Source of the DNA: CAZTBB01 sp964611755
GTDB taxonomy: Bacteria > Pseudomonadota > Alphaproteobacteria > Micavibrionales > Micavibrionaceae
NCBI GenBank assembly: GCA_964611755.1
Contig: CAZTBB010000004.1
Coordinates: 1-64,000, forward strand
Reading direction: 5' to 3'
DNA length: 64,000 nucleotides
The position numbers were made by a program, and so were the translations under genes. Below, in pieces: positions 1 through 7,279 of this stretch; position 1 is the first letter of the stretch, and the number at the start of each line of letters is the position of its first letter. Under the pieces are notes generated by a model. That model was not told the DNA's origin. It did not search any database and saw nothing but the letters and a program-made list of their open reading frames with translations.

Positions 1-187
1 CATAGGTTTGCTTTGTTCTCAGCGCGCTTGAGCAATAGCACAAATCAACACTGTATTTTTTGTGTTTTACAACCTCTCCGAGGCGCGCGGCATCATGCAG
101 CCCCTCGTCGGATAGTTTGCGCAAGTGATCTGCCTCCCCTGCAGATGGAAGGGCTTTTGCATGGCGTAATAAAAAAATGTTTTTCAT
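1..187 (-). CDS. SixA-like histidine phosphatase, partial (3' end off the window)
   Basis: The minus strand opens with ATG at 187 and stays open for 62 codons to the window edge. The start of the protein reads MKNIFLLRHAKALPS, which carries the RHG/RHA motif of the histidine phosphatase (phosphoglycerate mutase-like) superfamily; H9 would be the phosphorylated residue. Further on, CSSALRTKQTY matches the family's second conserved S-x-R-x-x-Q-T block. The short spacing before RHA and the RHAKA form point to SixA-type phosphohistidine phosphatases, which remove phosphate from Hpt domains. An AGGTGG ribosome site lies just before the start. The gene follows rnd by 21 bases on the same strand, so they are probably co-transcribed. 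The C-terminal part is missing, so the exact subfamily is uncertain. Confidence 0.75.
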   Translation of the reverse strand, partial: MKNIFLLRHAKALPSAGEADHLRKLSDEGLHDAARLGEVVKHKKYSVDLCYCSSALRTKQTY

Positions 188-208
188 AGACCACCTAGGG
201 CAAAAATA

Positions 209-1378
209 TTAAAAAACCTGACTTTGATCGTCGATTCGATAGATCACTATTTTACTGTCTTTTAATCCTATCGCCAATTCTCCTCTTTTCATGGCTAAGG
301 CATGTTTTCCAAAGAGTTCAAGGCGCCATCCTCTTAGGGCGGGAATGTCAGCCTCATCATCTTTTGCAAGTGTATCAATATCATCGCGGTCTGCTATCAA
401 TTTGGGGGCGACATTGCTATCGTGGCTGATGATTTTAAGTAACATGCGCAAAGCCTCGGCCACGGATTGAACAGAGGGCTCAATAGGTTTTTTCCTGATA
501 ACTTTGGGCCATGTATCTTTGGGACTGGTTTCTGCCTTCTTGATAATGTGCAAAAGCTCCCGGCCGACTTTCCCTCTCGCCATATCATCGGAGAAGTTTC
601 GCACGCGCTTTAGCTTATTCACATCACGGGGGGCTAAGGCCGCCATATCGGCAAGTGTATCATCCCGTAAAACCCAGTTCTTGGGCTTGTCGAGGCGTTG
701 TGCTTCTTTTTCACGCCACGCCGCAAGCTCGCGTAATATAGCCAGTGTTTTTGGTTTGGGCGTTTTTATTTTTATGCGCTGCCAACATTCATACGGATCA
801 ACCTGATATGTTTTAGGGTCATTCAAAATTTCTTCTTCTTCAAAAACCCAGTTTGTGCGTCCTGATTTATCAAGTTCTGCGCGCAGAGATTTATAAACAT
901 CAACCAGATGTGTGACATCACCGAGCGCGTATTCAATTTGCCTGTCGCTTAGGGGTCTATGGGACCAGTCAGTAAATTGGGCACTTTTGTCAATTTGTAT
1001 ATCCGAGATATTTCTTACAAGGCTTTCATAGCCGACTTGATCGCCATAGCCGCAGACCATGGCCGCGATTTGCGTATCAAAAATAGGCGTTACAATCTTT
1101 CCGGTCAGCTCGAAAAAAATCTGCATGTCTTGTCGTCCGGCATGGAAAATTTTGAGAATATCCGGATTAAATAATAGCTCGAAAACAGGGCGCAAATTGA
1201 TGTCTGTATTGAGTGGATCTATCGCGATGGCGTTCTTATCCGGATCCCCGATTTGAATAAGACAGAGCTTGGGGTAATAGGTTTTTTCACGCAAGAATTC
1301 CGTATCAACAGTCAGAAATTCTGCGTCTTTAAACTTTTTTACATGCGCTTCGAGATCAGCTTGAGATTGAATAAGCAT
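209..1378 (-). CDS. rnd: Ribonuclease D
   Basis: This is a 3'-5' exoribonuclease of the DEDD family that trims tRNA precursors and other stable RNAs. The N-terminal exonuclease domain (about residues 1-170) shows VDTEFLREKTYYP (first Asp/Glu pair), FHAGRQD (second Asp) and the final block YALGDVTHLVDVY with the catalytic Tyr and Asp. HRDC-type helical domains follow. The open frame extends upstream to 1480, but I chose the ATG at 1378 because the protein then begins MLIQSQADLEAHVKKF as in RNase D orthologues and has 389 residues, close to the family norm. It is divergent from aspS, and the SixA-like gene lies just downstream on the same strand. Confidence 0.93.
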   Translation of the reverse strand: MLIQSQADLEAHVKKFKDAEFLTVDTEFLREKTYYPKLCLIQIGDPDKNAIAIDPLNTDINLRPVFELLFNPDILKIFHAGRQDMQIFFELTGKIVTPIFDTQIAAMVCGYGDQVGYESLVRNISDIQIDKSAQFTDWSHRPLSDRQIEYALGDVTHLVDVYKSLRAELDKSGRTNWVFEEEEILNDPKTYQVDPYECWQRIKIKTPKPKTLAILRELAAWREKEAQRLDKPKNWVLRDDTLADMAALAPRDVNKLKRVRNFSDDMARGKVGRELLHIIKKAETSPKDTWPKVIRKKPIEPSVQSVAEALRMLLKIISHDSNVAPKLIADRDDIDTLAKDDEADIPALRGWRLELFGKHALAMKRGELAIGLKDSKIVIYRIDDQSQVF

Positions 1379-1442
1379 ATCTTTTCTTAGCGCTAGATTA
1401 GGCAGAACTCCAGATTTCTTTTCATTTTTTATAAAAAAACCT

Positions 1443-1469
1443 TTGAGAGTTGCGCTTTGCCTGTATAAA
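1443..1469 (+). promoter_or_regulatory. Candidate sigma-70 type promoter for aspS
   Basis: In the divergent gap between rnd and aspS I see TTGAGA (1443-1448) and TATAAA (1464-1469). The spacer is only 15 bases, shorter than ideal, so this is a tentative assignment by eye. The distance to the aspS start at 1519 is plausible. Confidence 0.35.
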
Positions 1470-1518
1470 AAGGAGAGCAAAAGTAAGACAGACTAACGTT
1501 TAAGTGAAGGAAAAATTG

Positions 1519-3345
1519 ATGCACCAGTTCAGAACACATCATTGTGCGCAGCTTCGTAAGGATAATGTTGGGGAGACTGTTCGCCTCTCTGGTTGGGTTC
1601 ACCGTGTGCGTGATCACGGCGGCGTGTTGTTTATTGATTTGCGTGACACGCATGGTCTGACACAATGTGTGATTGAAGAGGGCTCACCCTTGATTGAGGA
1701 TGTCTCACAAATTCGTGTGGAGAGCTGTGTGACAATCTCCGGTACTGTTACTGCCAGAACAGATGAGACGGTTAACGCAAAAATGCCAACGGGTGAGATC
1801 GAGATCGTTATTGATTCTCTGGAACTTCAAAGTGCTGCGGCTGTGCTTCCGTTTCAGGTGGCCGAAGATGATGGCGCTGGTGAAGATATTCGCTTGCGTT
1901 ATCGTTACCTCGATCTTCGCCGCGAGAACATGCATAAGAAAATTCGTTTGCGTAACAATGTGATGCGCTCTCTGCGTGGCCGTATGCAGGGCCAAGAATT
2001 TCAGGAATTCCAGACCCCTATCTTAACGGCGAGTTCACCGGAAGGGGCTCGTGATTATCTTGTGCCCTCTCGCTTACACCCCGGTAAGTTTTATGCGCTG
2101 CCACAAGCGCCTCAGCAATTTAAGCAGCTCTTGATGATGTCTGGCTTTGATAAATATTTTCAGATTGCCCCATGTTTCCGTGATGAAGATGGCCGCGCCG
2201 ATCGCTTGGCGGAGTTCTATCAGTTGGATGTGGAGATGAGTTTTGTCACACAAGATGATGTTTTCAATGTGATGGAGCCAGTAATTGCCGGTGTGTTTGA
2301 GGAATTTGCCGACTTCACTGGTGTAAAACATAGCGTAACAGAAACACCATTTCCGCGGATTCCTTACAAAGAGGCTATGCTGAAATACGGCTCGGATAAG
2401 CCTGATCTGCGTAATCCTCTGGAAATCGTTGATGTCACGGACGTGTTTGCTCGTGATGACGTGGAATTTAAAGCCTTTAAGGGCGTGATAGAAAAGGGCG
2501 GTGTTGTCCGTGCTATCCGCGCTCCTAAAGTTGCTGATCAGCCGCGCAGCTTCTTTGATAAGCTTAATAGCTGGGCGCAAGGCGAGGGAGCTCCCGGTCT
2601 TGGTTATATTTTGTTTGAGGGCGGAGAAGGTAAAGGACCTATTGCCAAATTTGTGCCCGAAGCGGCCCAATCGGCACTCAGAGAGATCGCAGGGCTTGAA
2701 AATGGTGATGCTGTCTTCTTTATCTGTAATCAAGAAAAAGCTGCGGCTGCCTTTGCCGGTAAGGCGCGTGATGCTGTGTGTGATGCGTTGCCTGAAGGGC
2801 ATGAGGCCGCGCGTGAAAGTGGTGTCTTCAAATTTGCCTGGATTGTTGACTTCCCGATGTATGAATTTGATGAGAACCAGCAAAAGATTGATTTCTCGCA
2901 CAACCCTTTCTCTATGCCACAAGGTGGTATGGATGATTTACAGAGTAAAGACCCGCTGGATGTCTACGCATGGCAGTATGACTGCGTATGTAACGGCTTT
3001 GAACTGGCCTCTGGTGCTATTCGTAACCACAAGCCCGAAATCATGGAGAAGGCATTTGGCATTGCTGGTTATGGTCTCGAAACATTAGAAGAGAAATTTG
3101 GCGGTATGCTCAATGCGATGAAATACGGCGCCCCGCCCCACGGTGGTCTGGCCTTCGGGATTGACCGTATTGTGATGCTGCTTGCCGATGAGCCTAATTT
3201 ACGAGAGGTCTATGCCTTCGTGATGAATGGTCAGTATGAAGACCAGATGATGGCAGCACCATCCGCCGTTGATGAAGAGCAGCTCAAAGACCTGCATTTG
3301 AAGTTGAGCCTGCCGAAGCCAAAGGCGGATGAACAGGCTGCCTGA
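1519..3345 (+). CDS. aspS: Aspartyl-tRNA synthetase (class II)
   Basis: This enzyme charges tRNA-Asp (and possibly tRNA-Asn) with aspartate. It has the bacterial layout: N-terminal OB-fold anticodon-binding domain (LSGWVHRVRDHGGVLFIDLRD), class II catalytic core with motif 2 (CFRDEDGRADRLAEFYQLD), an inserted GAD domain in the middle, and motif 3 (GGLAFGIDRIVMLL) near the C-terminus. The frame opens with GTG at 1504, but the ATG at 1519 is better placed behind a GAAGGA ribosome site, giving 608 residues, beginning MHQFRTHHC. Whether it is discriminating cannot be settled from this window because gatCAB and asnS are not here. It is transcribed alone, divergent from rnd. Confidence 0.97.
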   Translation: MHQFRTHHCAQLRKDNVGETVRLSGWVHRVRDHGGVLFIDLRDTHGLTQCVIEEGSPLIEDVSQIRVESCVTISGTVTARTDETVNAKMPTGEIEIVIDSLELQSAAAVLPFQVAEDDGAGEDIRLRYRYLDLRRENMHKKIRLRNNVMRSLRGRMQGQEFQEFQTPILTASSPEGARDYLVPSRLHPGKFYALPQAPQQFKQLLMMSGFDKYFQIAPCFRDEDGRADRLAEFYQLDVEMSFVTQDDVFNVMEPVIAGVFEEFADFTGVKHSVTETPFPRIPYKEAMLKYGSDKPDLRNPLEIVDVTDVFARDDVEFKAFKGVIEKGGVVRAIRAPKVADQPRSFFDKLNSWAQGEGAPGLGYILFEGGEGKGPIAKFVPEAAQSALREIAGLENGDAVFFICNQEKAAAAFAGKARDAVCDALPEGHEAARESGVFKFAWIVDFPMYEFDENQQKIDFSHNPFSMPQGGMDDLQSKDPLDVYAWQYDCVCNGFELASGAIRNHKPEIMEKAFGIAGYGLETLEEKFGGMLNAMKYGAPPHGGLAFGIDRIVMLLADEPNLREVYAFVMNGQYEDQMMAAPSAVDEEQLKDLHLKLSLPKPKADEQAA

Positions 3346-3383
3346 TCCTGATTCTTGCTAATAATTAAGACCCAAAAAGGGGA

Positions 3384-3474
3384 AAGCCCGATTCTTGATT
3401 GGAGTACAAGAACCGGGCTTGGGGTAATGCCTGCCTTGAGGGTTTGGGTTCACGGTTAGGGAGGGGCGGCAGGC
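3384..3474. other. Structured intergenic element after aspS (two nested inverted repeats)
   Basis: AAGCCCG-A-TTCTTG (3384-3397) pairs with CAAGAA-C-CGGGCTT (3407-3420), a 14-position stem with one mismatch and a 9-base loop. A second pair, GCCTGCC (3429-3435) and GGCAGGC (3468-3474), encloses a G-rich loop. On the plus strand neither stem is followed by a clean T-run. On the minus strand the first hairpin is followed by CCCC and TTTTT, so it may terminate the leftward gene 3501-3830. Alternatives are a bidirectional terminator or a small structured RNA. Confidence 0.5.
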
Positions 3475-3500
3475 AAAAAGTCTTTTCTAACTATTTCAAT

Positions 3501-3830
3501 CTATGACGTTATAAACCTCTTCAATGTATCTCTTTTATCTTCAATAAACTTGGAGACATGCCTGAAAACGTGTTTCAAGCTATCTTGGTAAAAGGTTTTG
3601 CAATATTGATGCCAGTTTTTATGACTATTGATGACATCCATGTGATTATCATTCGCTTGTGGGATGTTAAGGTCTTTTTTATAAGGCTCACAGCGCTCTA
3701 ACATGTCAAAAATGCTGTTTTCACCATCCAGAAATTTTTGTTCGCGAGTAAGCTCAAAGCCGCGTGCGTTATGCGCTATGAGGGCTTTTGTAAGCTTAAT
3801 TTGCCTGTTTTGGATTGTATCCGTTGTCAT
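3501..3830 (-). CDS. Hypothetical protein, 109 aa
   Basis: I do not recognise this small protein. It is soluble, has no signal peptide or membrane segment, and is rich in Lys, His, Asp and aromatic residues. The start is supported by a GGTGGG ribosome-site-like stretch about nine bases before the ATG. The C-terminal half (HQYCKTFYQDSLKHVFRHV) looks amphipathic and helical. It stands alone: aspS converges on it from one side and eipB diverges from it on the other. The 246-base gap up to eipB holds no other gene that I can see. It is probably a lineage-specific gene, and the coding call itself rests on the ribosome site and frame length. Confidence 0.55.
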   Translation of the reverse strand: MTTDTIQNRQIKLTKALIAHNARGFELTREQKFLDGENSIFDMLERCEPYKKDLNIPQANDNHMDVINSHKNWHQYCKTFYQDSLKHVFRHVSKFIEDKRDTLKRFITS

Positions 3831-4076
3831 GTTCTTATACCCACCTTTTTGGTTATATTTTTTTATTCTTAGGGAAAGTCATTGCGATAATCATGCCAGT
3901 TTTTGTTTTTGCAAACATATCAATGGCTTAGGTTTGTATTGTTGCATTTTTATCTAGGCGTGATACTGGAAAGACCTATCATTTTTCATAGTGCAAAGAT
4001 TGCCTGCTTATAAGTTCAACTAGGCATAATATGCTCTCTTTTCGCATAGGCTGGCTTGGTTTATGATGGGGACATC

Positions 4077-4940
4077 ATGATGTTATTATTTAATAAAAAG
4101 TTCGGTTTTTTATTTTTGGCACTGACGGGCATTTTTATCCTGTATGGGGGACAAAAAATAGCCGCTAAACCGATTGTTGATCCGGCCACAGAGGCTGGTT
4201 TGATGCCGCATAAAGCCCTGTATAGTATACGTTTAATGTCCTCTCGCAGTGCAGCGCAGCTGATTAATGTAAGCGGTCAGATGTTTTATGAGTGGAAACC
4301 TGATTGTGATGCGTGGATAGCCAATCACAGCTTTAATTTGCTCTATGAATACGCAGATTCCCCTGCGACCAAGATCACCAGCGATTTTTCACAATATGAG
4401 TCATTTAATGGCAACGACCTGAACTTTTCATCTAAGAGAAAGCGCAATGGCGTGCTGTTTGAGGAATATCGTGGGCATGCCGAGTTGAAAGAAACGGGCA
4501 TTGGTGAGGCTCACTTTAATGTGCCCAAGGATGTGCATTATGATTTGCCCAAAGGCACATTATTTCCGATGGCACACACGATGAGTGTGATAGACCAGAT
4601 AAAACAGGGAAAGCCATTCCGGCAAGATACAATTTTTGATGGCTCCGATGCCGAAGGGCCGGTGAATGTGAATGTATTCATTGGTAAAGAGGTTAGCGGT
4701 ATGGCCAAGGTTGAGCCATCGGCCGATCTCGATACATCGTTATTAAATGTCCCGGCGCGGAAGGTGCGACTGGCTTTTTTCCCTGTAAAAGAAAATTCCG
4801 AGATCGCAGATTACGAAATGGATATGGTTTTTCATGATAACGGCGTCGTCAGCCATATGATCGTGGAGTATGAAGATTTTACGGTTGAACAAAAACTGAT
4901 CGCGCTTGAAAAAAGAAGCAGTGAATGCACAGTCCATTAA
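4077..4940 (+). CDS. eipB: EipB/DUF1849 periplasmic cell-envelope integrity protein
   Basis: This is a periplasmic beta-spiral protein of the DUF1849 family, known in Brucella as EipB, where it supports envelope integrity. Residues 1-30 form a signal peptide (hydrophobic FLFLALTGIFILYGG ending near AAKP). The mature part begins with the family pattern HKALYSIRLMSSRSAAQLINVSG and shows CDAW, and later MAHTMSVIDQ and DGSDAEGPV. The two cysteines, one in PDCDAW and one four residues from the end, match the conserved disulfide pair of EipB. The frame opens at 4056, but ATG 4077 or 4080 behind GGGGAC is the likely start. The gene is monocistronic, upstream of divK. Confidence 0.85.
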   Translation: MMLLFNKKFGFLFLALTGIFILYGGQKIAAKPIVDPATEAGLMPHKALYSIRLMSSRSAAQLINVSGQMFYEWKPDCDAWIANHSFNLLYEYADSPATKITSDFSQYESFNGNDLNFSSKRKRNGVLFEEYRGHAELKETGIGEAHFNVPKDVHYDLPKGTLFPMAHTMSVIDQIKQGKPFRQDTIFDGSDAEGPVNVNVFIGKEVSGMAKVEPSADLDTSLLNVPARKVRLAFFPVKENSEIADYEMDMVFHDNGVVSHMIVEYEDFTVEQKLIALEKRSSECTVH

Positions 4941-5002
4941 AGCCCTGATCGTTTTTTCATAAGTGTATAATTTTCAAAAGAAACGGTATAAAAAAGGTTT
5001 TG

Positions 5003-5017
5003 TTAACCTTTTGGTAA
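5003..5017 (+). promoter_or_regulatory. Near-consensus CtrA box upstream of divK
   Basis: TTAA (5003-5006), seven bases, then GTAA (5014-5017) differs from the full CtrA consensus TTAA-N7-TTAA at one position. It lies 74 bases before the divK start. CtrA control of divK is known in several alphaproteobacteria, which makes the match plausible, but chance cannot be excluded in an AT-rich gap. Confidence 0.45.
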
Positions 5018-5090
5018 TAATTTCACAGCTAATCTAAACATATCAAAAGCCCGTGTTCTCAGGCTTGTATCAAAGACATGGAGAGATAAT

Positions 5091-5459
5091 TTGTCGCATA
5101 AAGTGTTAATTGTTGAAGACAATGAGCTGAACATGAAGTTGTTCCGTGATTTATTAGAGGCAAATCAAATTGAAACATTGGAAACCAATGATGGCCGACA
5201 TGTCTTGGATTTAGCGCGCGAGAATGCGCCTGACTTGATTCTCATGGATATTCAGTTGCCTGAAATCTCAGGGCTGGAAGTCACTAAAATGCTAAAAGAT
5301 GATGAGCATCTCAAGAATATTCCGGTTATTGCTGTAACGGCTTTTGCAATGAAGGGCGATGAGCAAAAAATTCGTGAAGGTGGATGCGAAGATTATATTT
5401 CCAAACCAATCTCTGTTACAGAGTTTCTGGATGTGATACAAAAGCATTTGGATAAATAA
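5091..5459 (+). CDS. divK: DivK, single-domain response regulator of the cell-cycle phosphorelay
   Basis: DivK is the essential polarity and cell-cycle regulator that, when phosphorylated, modulates DivL/CckA and thus CtrA activity. The 122-residue protein is only a receiver domain: acidic pocket E9-D10, phospho-acceptor D53 in LILMDIQLPE (the same number as in Caulobacter DivK), T/A switch in AVTAFAMKGDE and the conserved Lys in SKPIS. The signature stretches VEDNELNMKLF and KIREGGCEDYISKPIS are DivK-specific. The start is TTG at 5091, six bases after GGAGAG. pleD follows after a 33-base gap, the classical alphaproteobacterial pair, so they are probably co-transcribed. Confidence 0.96.
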   Translation: MSHKVLIVEDNELNMKLFRDLLEANQIETLETNDGRHVLDLARENAPDLILMDIQLPEISGLEVTKMLKDDEHLKNIPVIAVTAFAMKGDEQKIREGGCEDYISKPISVTEFLDVIQKHLDK

Positions 5460-5492
5460 ATCTGATCTTCAAATAAAGGGTTGTTTTAGTCT

Positions 5493-6920
5493 ATGTCCGC
5501 ACGCGTTTTAGTTGTAGATGATATTTTACCAAACGTAAAATTGCTAGAAGCTAAGCTTTTGAGTGAATATTACGATGTGGTGACAGCAACAAGCGGCCAG
5601 GAAGCTCTCGATAAGTTGGATGAGGCCAAGCCCGATATTATTCTTTTAGATGTGATGATGCCCGGTATGGACGGGTTTGAGGTGTGCCAACGTATCAAGC
5701 ATGATGATCGTTATGCGCATATCCCTGTTGTTATGGTCACGGCCCTTACGGATAAGGAAGACCTTGTCAGGGGACTGGAGGCCGGAGCAGATGATTTCTT
5801 GAGTAAACCAATTAATGATACGGCACTTATGTCGCGTGTGCGCTCGCTTGTGCGTTTGAAAATGGCCATGGATGAATGGCGTAACCGCGAAAATACAGCG
5901 AGCCAGCTCGGTGTTGTTGGTGAGGCCGCTAATGTTATGAACCAGCCGGTTCAAAATGCAAAAATTCTTGTGGTAGAAGACAAAGAGTTTGAGCGCAAGA
6001 AGATTGAAGAAACCCTCTTTCAGGATTTAGATATCGTTATTGGTGTTGATAGCGGCGTCAAGGCGATGGAGCTGATTGGTATCCATAATTTTGATGTCAT
6101 CATTATTAGTATTAATCTGGCACAAGAAGATGGTCTGAGGCTAACCTCTCACATGCGATCGAATGACCGAACGCGTTCTGTTCCCATAGTTTTATTGGGG
6201 GAAAATGACGATGTTGAAAAGATTGCCAATGGATTGGAATTAGGAGCTCATGACTATCTTATGCGCCCTGTTGACCGGAATGAATTATTGGCGCGTGTGA
6301 GAACGCAGGTACGCCGCCGTCGATTCCAGGAAAAACTAAAATCAACCTATGAGATTAGCCTTTCCATGGCTTTGACGGATAGTCTGACCGGGTTGTATAA
6401 CAGGCGCTATCTGGAAACCCACCTCGAAAAACTTTTAGAAAATAGCAAGAACACTAATAAATCGCTTGGTGTCTTGTTGATGGATATTGATCATTTCAAG
6501 AGCGTGAATGATACGCATGGTCACGGGGTTGGTGATGAGGTGCTCAAGGTTTTTGCAGAGAGAATCAAAGACTCACTTAGGAGTTTCGATTTGGTTGCGC
6601 GTATTGGCGGCGAAGAATTTGTTGTTATTCTCCCGGATATTCCGGATGAACGTGCCTATATTGTTGCCGAACGTTTGAGGCGATCAATTGCAGATGAACC
6701 CATTCCATGCAGTACGCCAGATGGAACGCTCAGTGTAACGACCTCCCTTGGCGGCGTTATGATCAGACCCGGAAGCTATACAATCCAAGAAGTGCTGGAT
6801 AGGGCCGATAAATGTCTGTATCAGGCCAAGGAGACAGGGCGTAATATGTGTATCTTTGAAGAAAAAGGAAAGCTGGATCCTGAGGAATACAGAGGAGCGC
6901 AGCGCCCGATTATTGAGTAG
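5493..6920 (+). CDS. pleD: PleD, REC-REC-GGDEF diguanylate cyclase
   Basis: PleD makes cyclic di-GMP when its first receiver is phosphorylated, linking polarity signalling to motility and surface growth. The 475-residue protein has receiver 1 (about 1-120; acceptor D53 in IILLDVMMPGMDG), an adaptor receiver 2 (about 155-275) in which the acceptor position is not an Asp (VIIISINLAQEDG), as is normal for PleD, and a GGDEF domain (about 305-465). The active-site motif is GGEEF (372-376), and the product-inhibition I-site RSFD lies five residues before it (363-366). The cyclase is therefore predicted active and feedback-regulated. It forms an operon with divK. Confidence 0.95.
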   Translation: MSARVLVVDDILPNVKLLEAKLLSEYYDVVTATSGQEALDKLDEAKPDIILLDVMMPGMDGFEVCQRIKHDDRYAHIPVVMVTALTDKEDLVRGLEAGADDFLSKPINDTALMSRVRSLVRLKMAMDEWRNRENTASQLGVVGEAANVMNQPVQNAKILVVEDKEFERKKIEETLFQDLDIVIGVDSGVKAMELIGIHNFDVIIISINLAQEDGLRLTSHMRSNDRTRSVPIVLLGENDDVEKIANGLELGAHDYLMRPVDRNELLARVRTQVRRRRFQEKLKSTYEISLSMALTDSLTGLYNRRYLETHLEKLLENSKNTNKSLGVLLMDIDHFKSVNDTHGHGVGDEVLKVFAERIKDSLRSFDLVARIGGEEFVVILPDIPDERAYIVAERLRRSIADEPIPCSTPDGTLSVTTSLGGVMIRPGSYTIQEVLDRADKCLYQAKETGRNMCIFEEKGKLDPEEYRGAQRPIIE

Positions 6921-6950
6921 ACATATATCATTATAAGATTTTAGGCATAA

Positions 6951-6979
6951 AAAAAGCGCTTCAAATGAGAGCGCTTTTT
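6951..6979. terminator. Bidirectional intrinsic terminator between pleD and rpmG
   Basis: AAAAAGCGCT (6951-6960) and AGCGCTTTTT (6970-6979) form a perfect 10-bp stem with a nine-base loop. It ends in T-runs on both strands, as expected between two convergent genes. Confidence 0.85.
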
Positions 6980-6998
6980 GTTTGAATCACTAAAGTGA

Positions 6999-7205
6999 TT
7001 AGTTTTTCTTGGATGGTGGCATTTTCTTCTCTTCGAACAAAACATGCGCGCCTTTCTTGCCTGTTTTTTCATTTACAGCCCAAGGGTCAAACTTCTTTAG
7101 TTTCAATTTATATTCTGCACGTGTACTGCGCTTTGCGTAATAGCGGTAACCTGTACCTGCTGTGCTTTCCAAGCGAACTTTAACGGCTGTGGCTTTCTTG
7201 GCCAT
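6999..7205 (-). CDS. rpmG: 50S ribosomal protein L33
   Basis: L33 is a small protein of the large ribosomal subunit. The sequence MAKKATAVKVRLESTAGTGY followed by RYYAKRSTR and LKLKKFDPWA matches the cysteine-free (zinc-independent) type of L33. At 68 residues it is about a dozen longer than the usual 55, owing to a basic C-terminal tail (FEEKKMPPSKKN). An AAGGAG ribosome site lies seven bases before the start. It has its own strong promoter. Its position beside pleD and downstream of rnr is the usual alphaproteobacterial arrangement. Confidence 0.95.
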   Translation of the reverse strand: MAKKATAVKVRLESTAGTGYRYYAKRSTRAEYKLKLKKFDPWAVNEKTGKKGAHVLFEEKKMPPSKKN

Positions 7206-7240
7206 ATCAAAACTCCTTACAATCTTTTCAAAGACTACGC

Positions 7241-7269
7241 TTTATGCATGTCTGGCAAAATTTTGTCAA
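7241..7269 (-). promoter_or_regulatory. Sigma-70 promoter of rpmG
   Basis: On the minus strand, TTGACA (complement of 7264-7269) is followed by 17 bases and CATAAA (complement of 7241-7246), a strong housekeeping promoter about 36 bases upstream of the rpmG start at 7205. It lies in the 74-base gap after the PhoH-like gene, so rpmG can be transcribed independently of the long upstream operon. Confidence 0.7.
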
Positions 7270-7279
7270 GCTTTATTGT

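Noticed and set aside
2074..2922. 282-codon open frame on the minus strand inside aspS
   Set aside because: It lies fully antisense to a strongly conserved aspS and has no family-like sequence or ribosome site; it is a shadow of codon bias.
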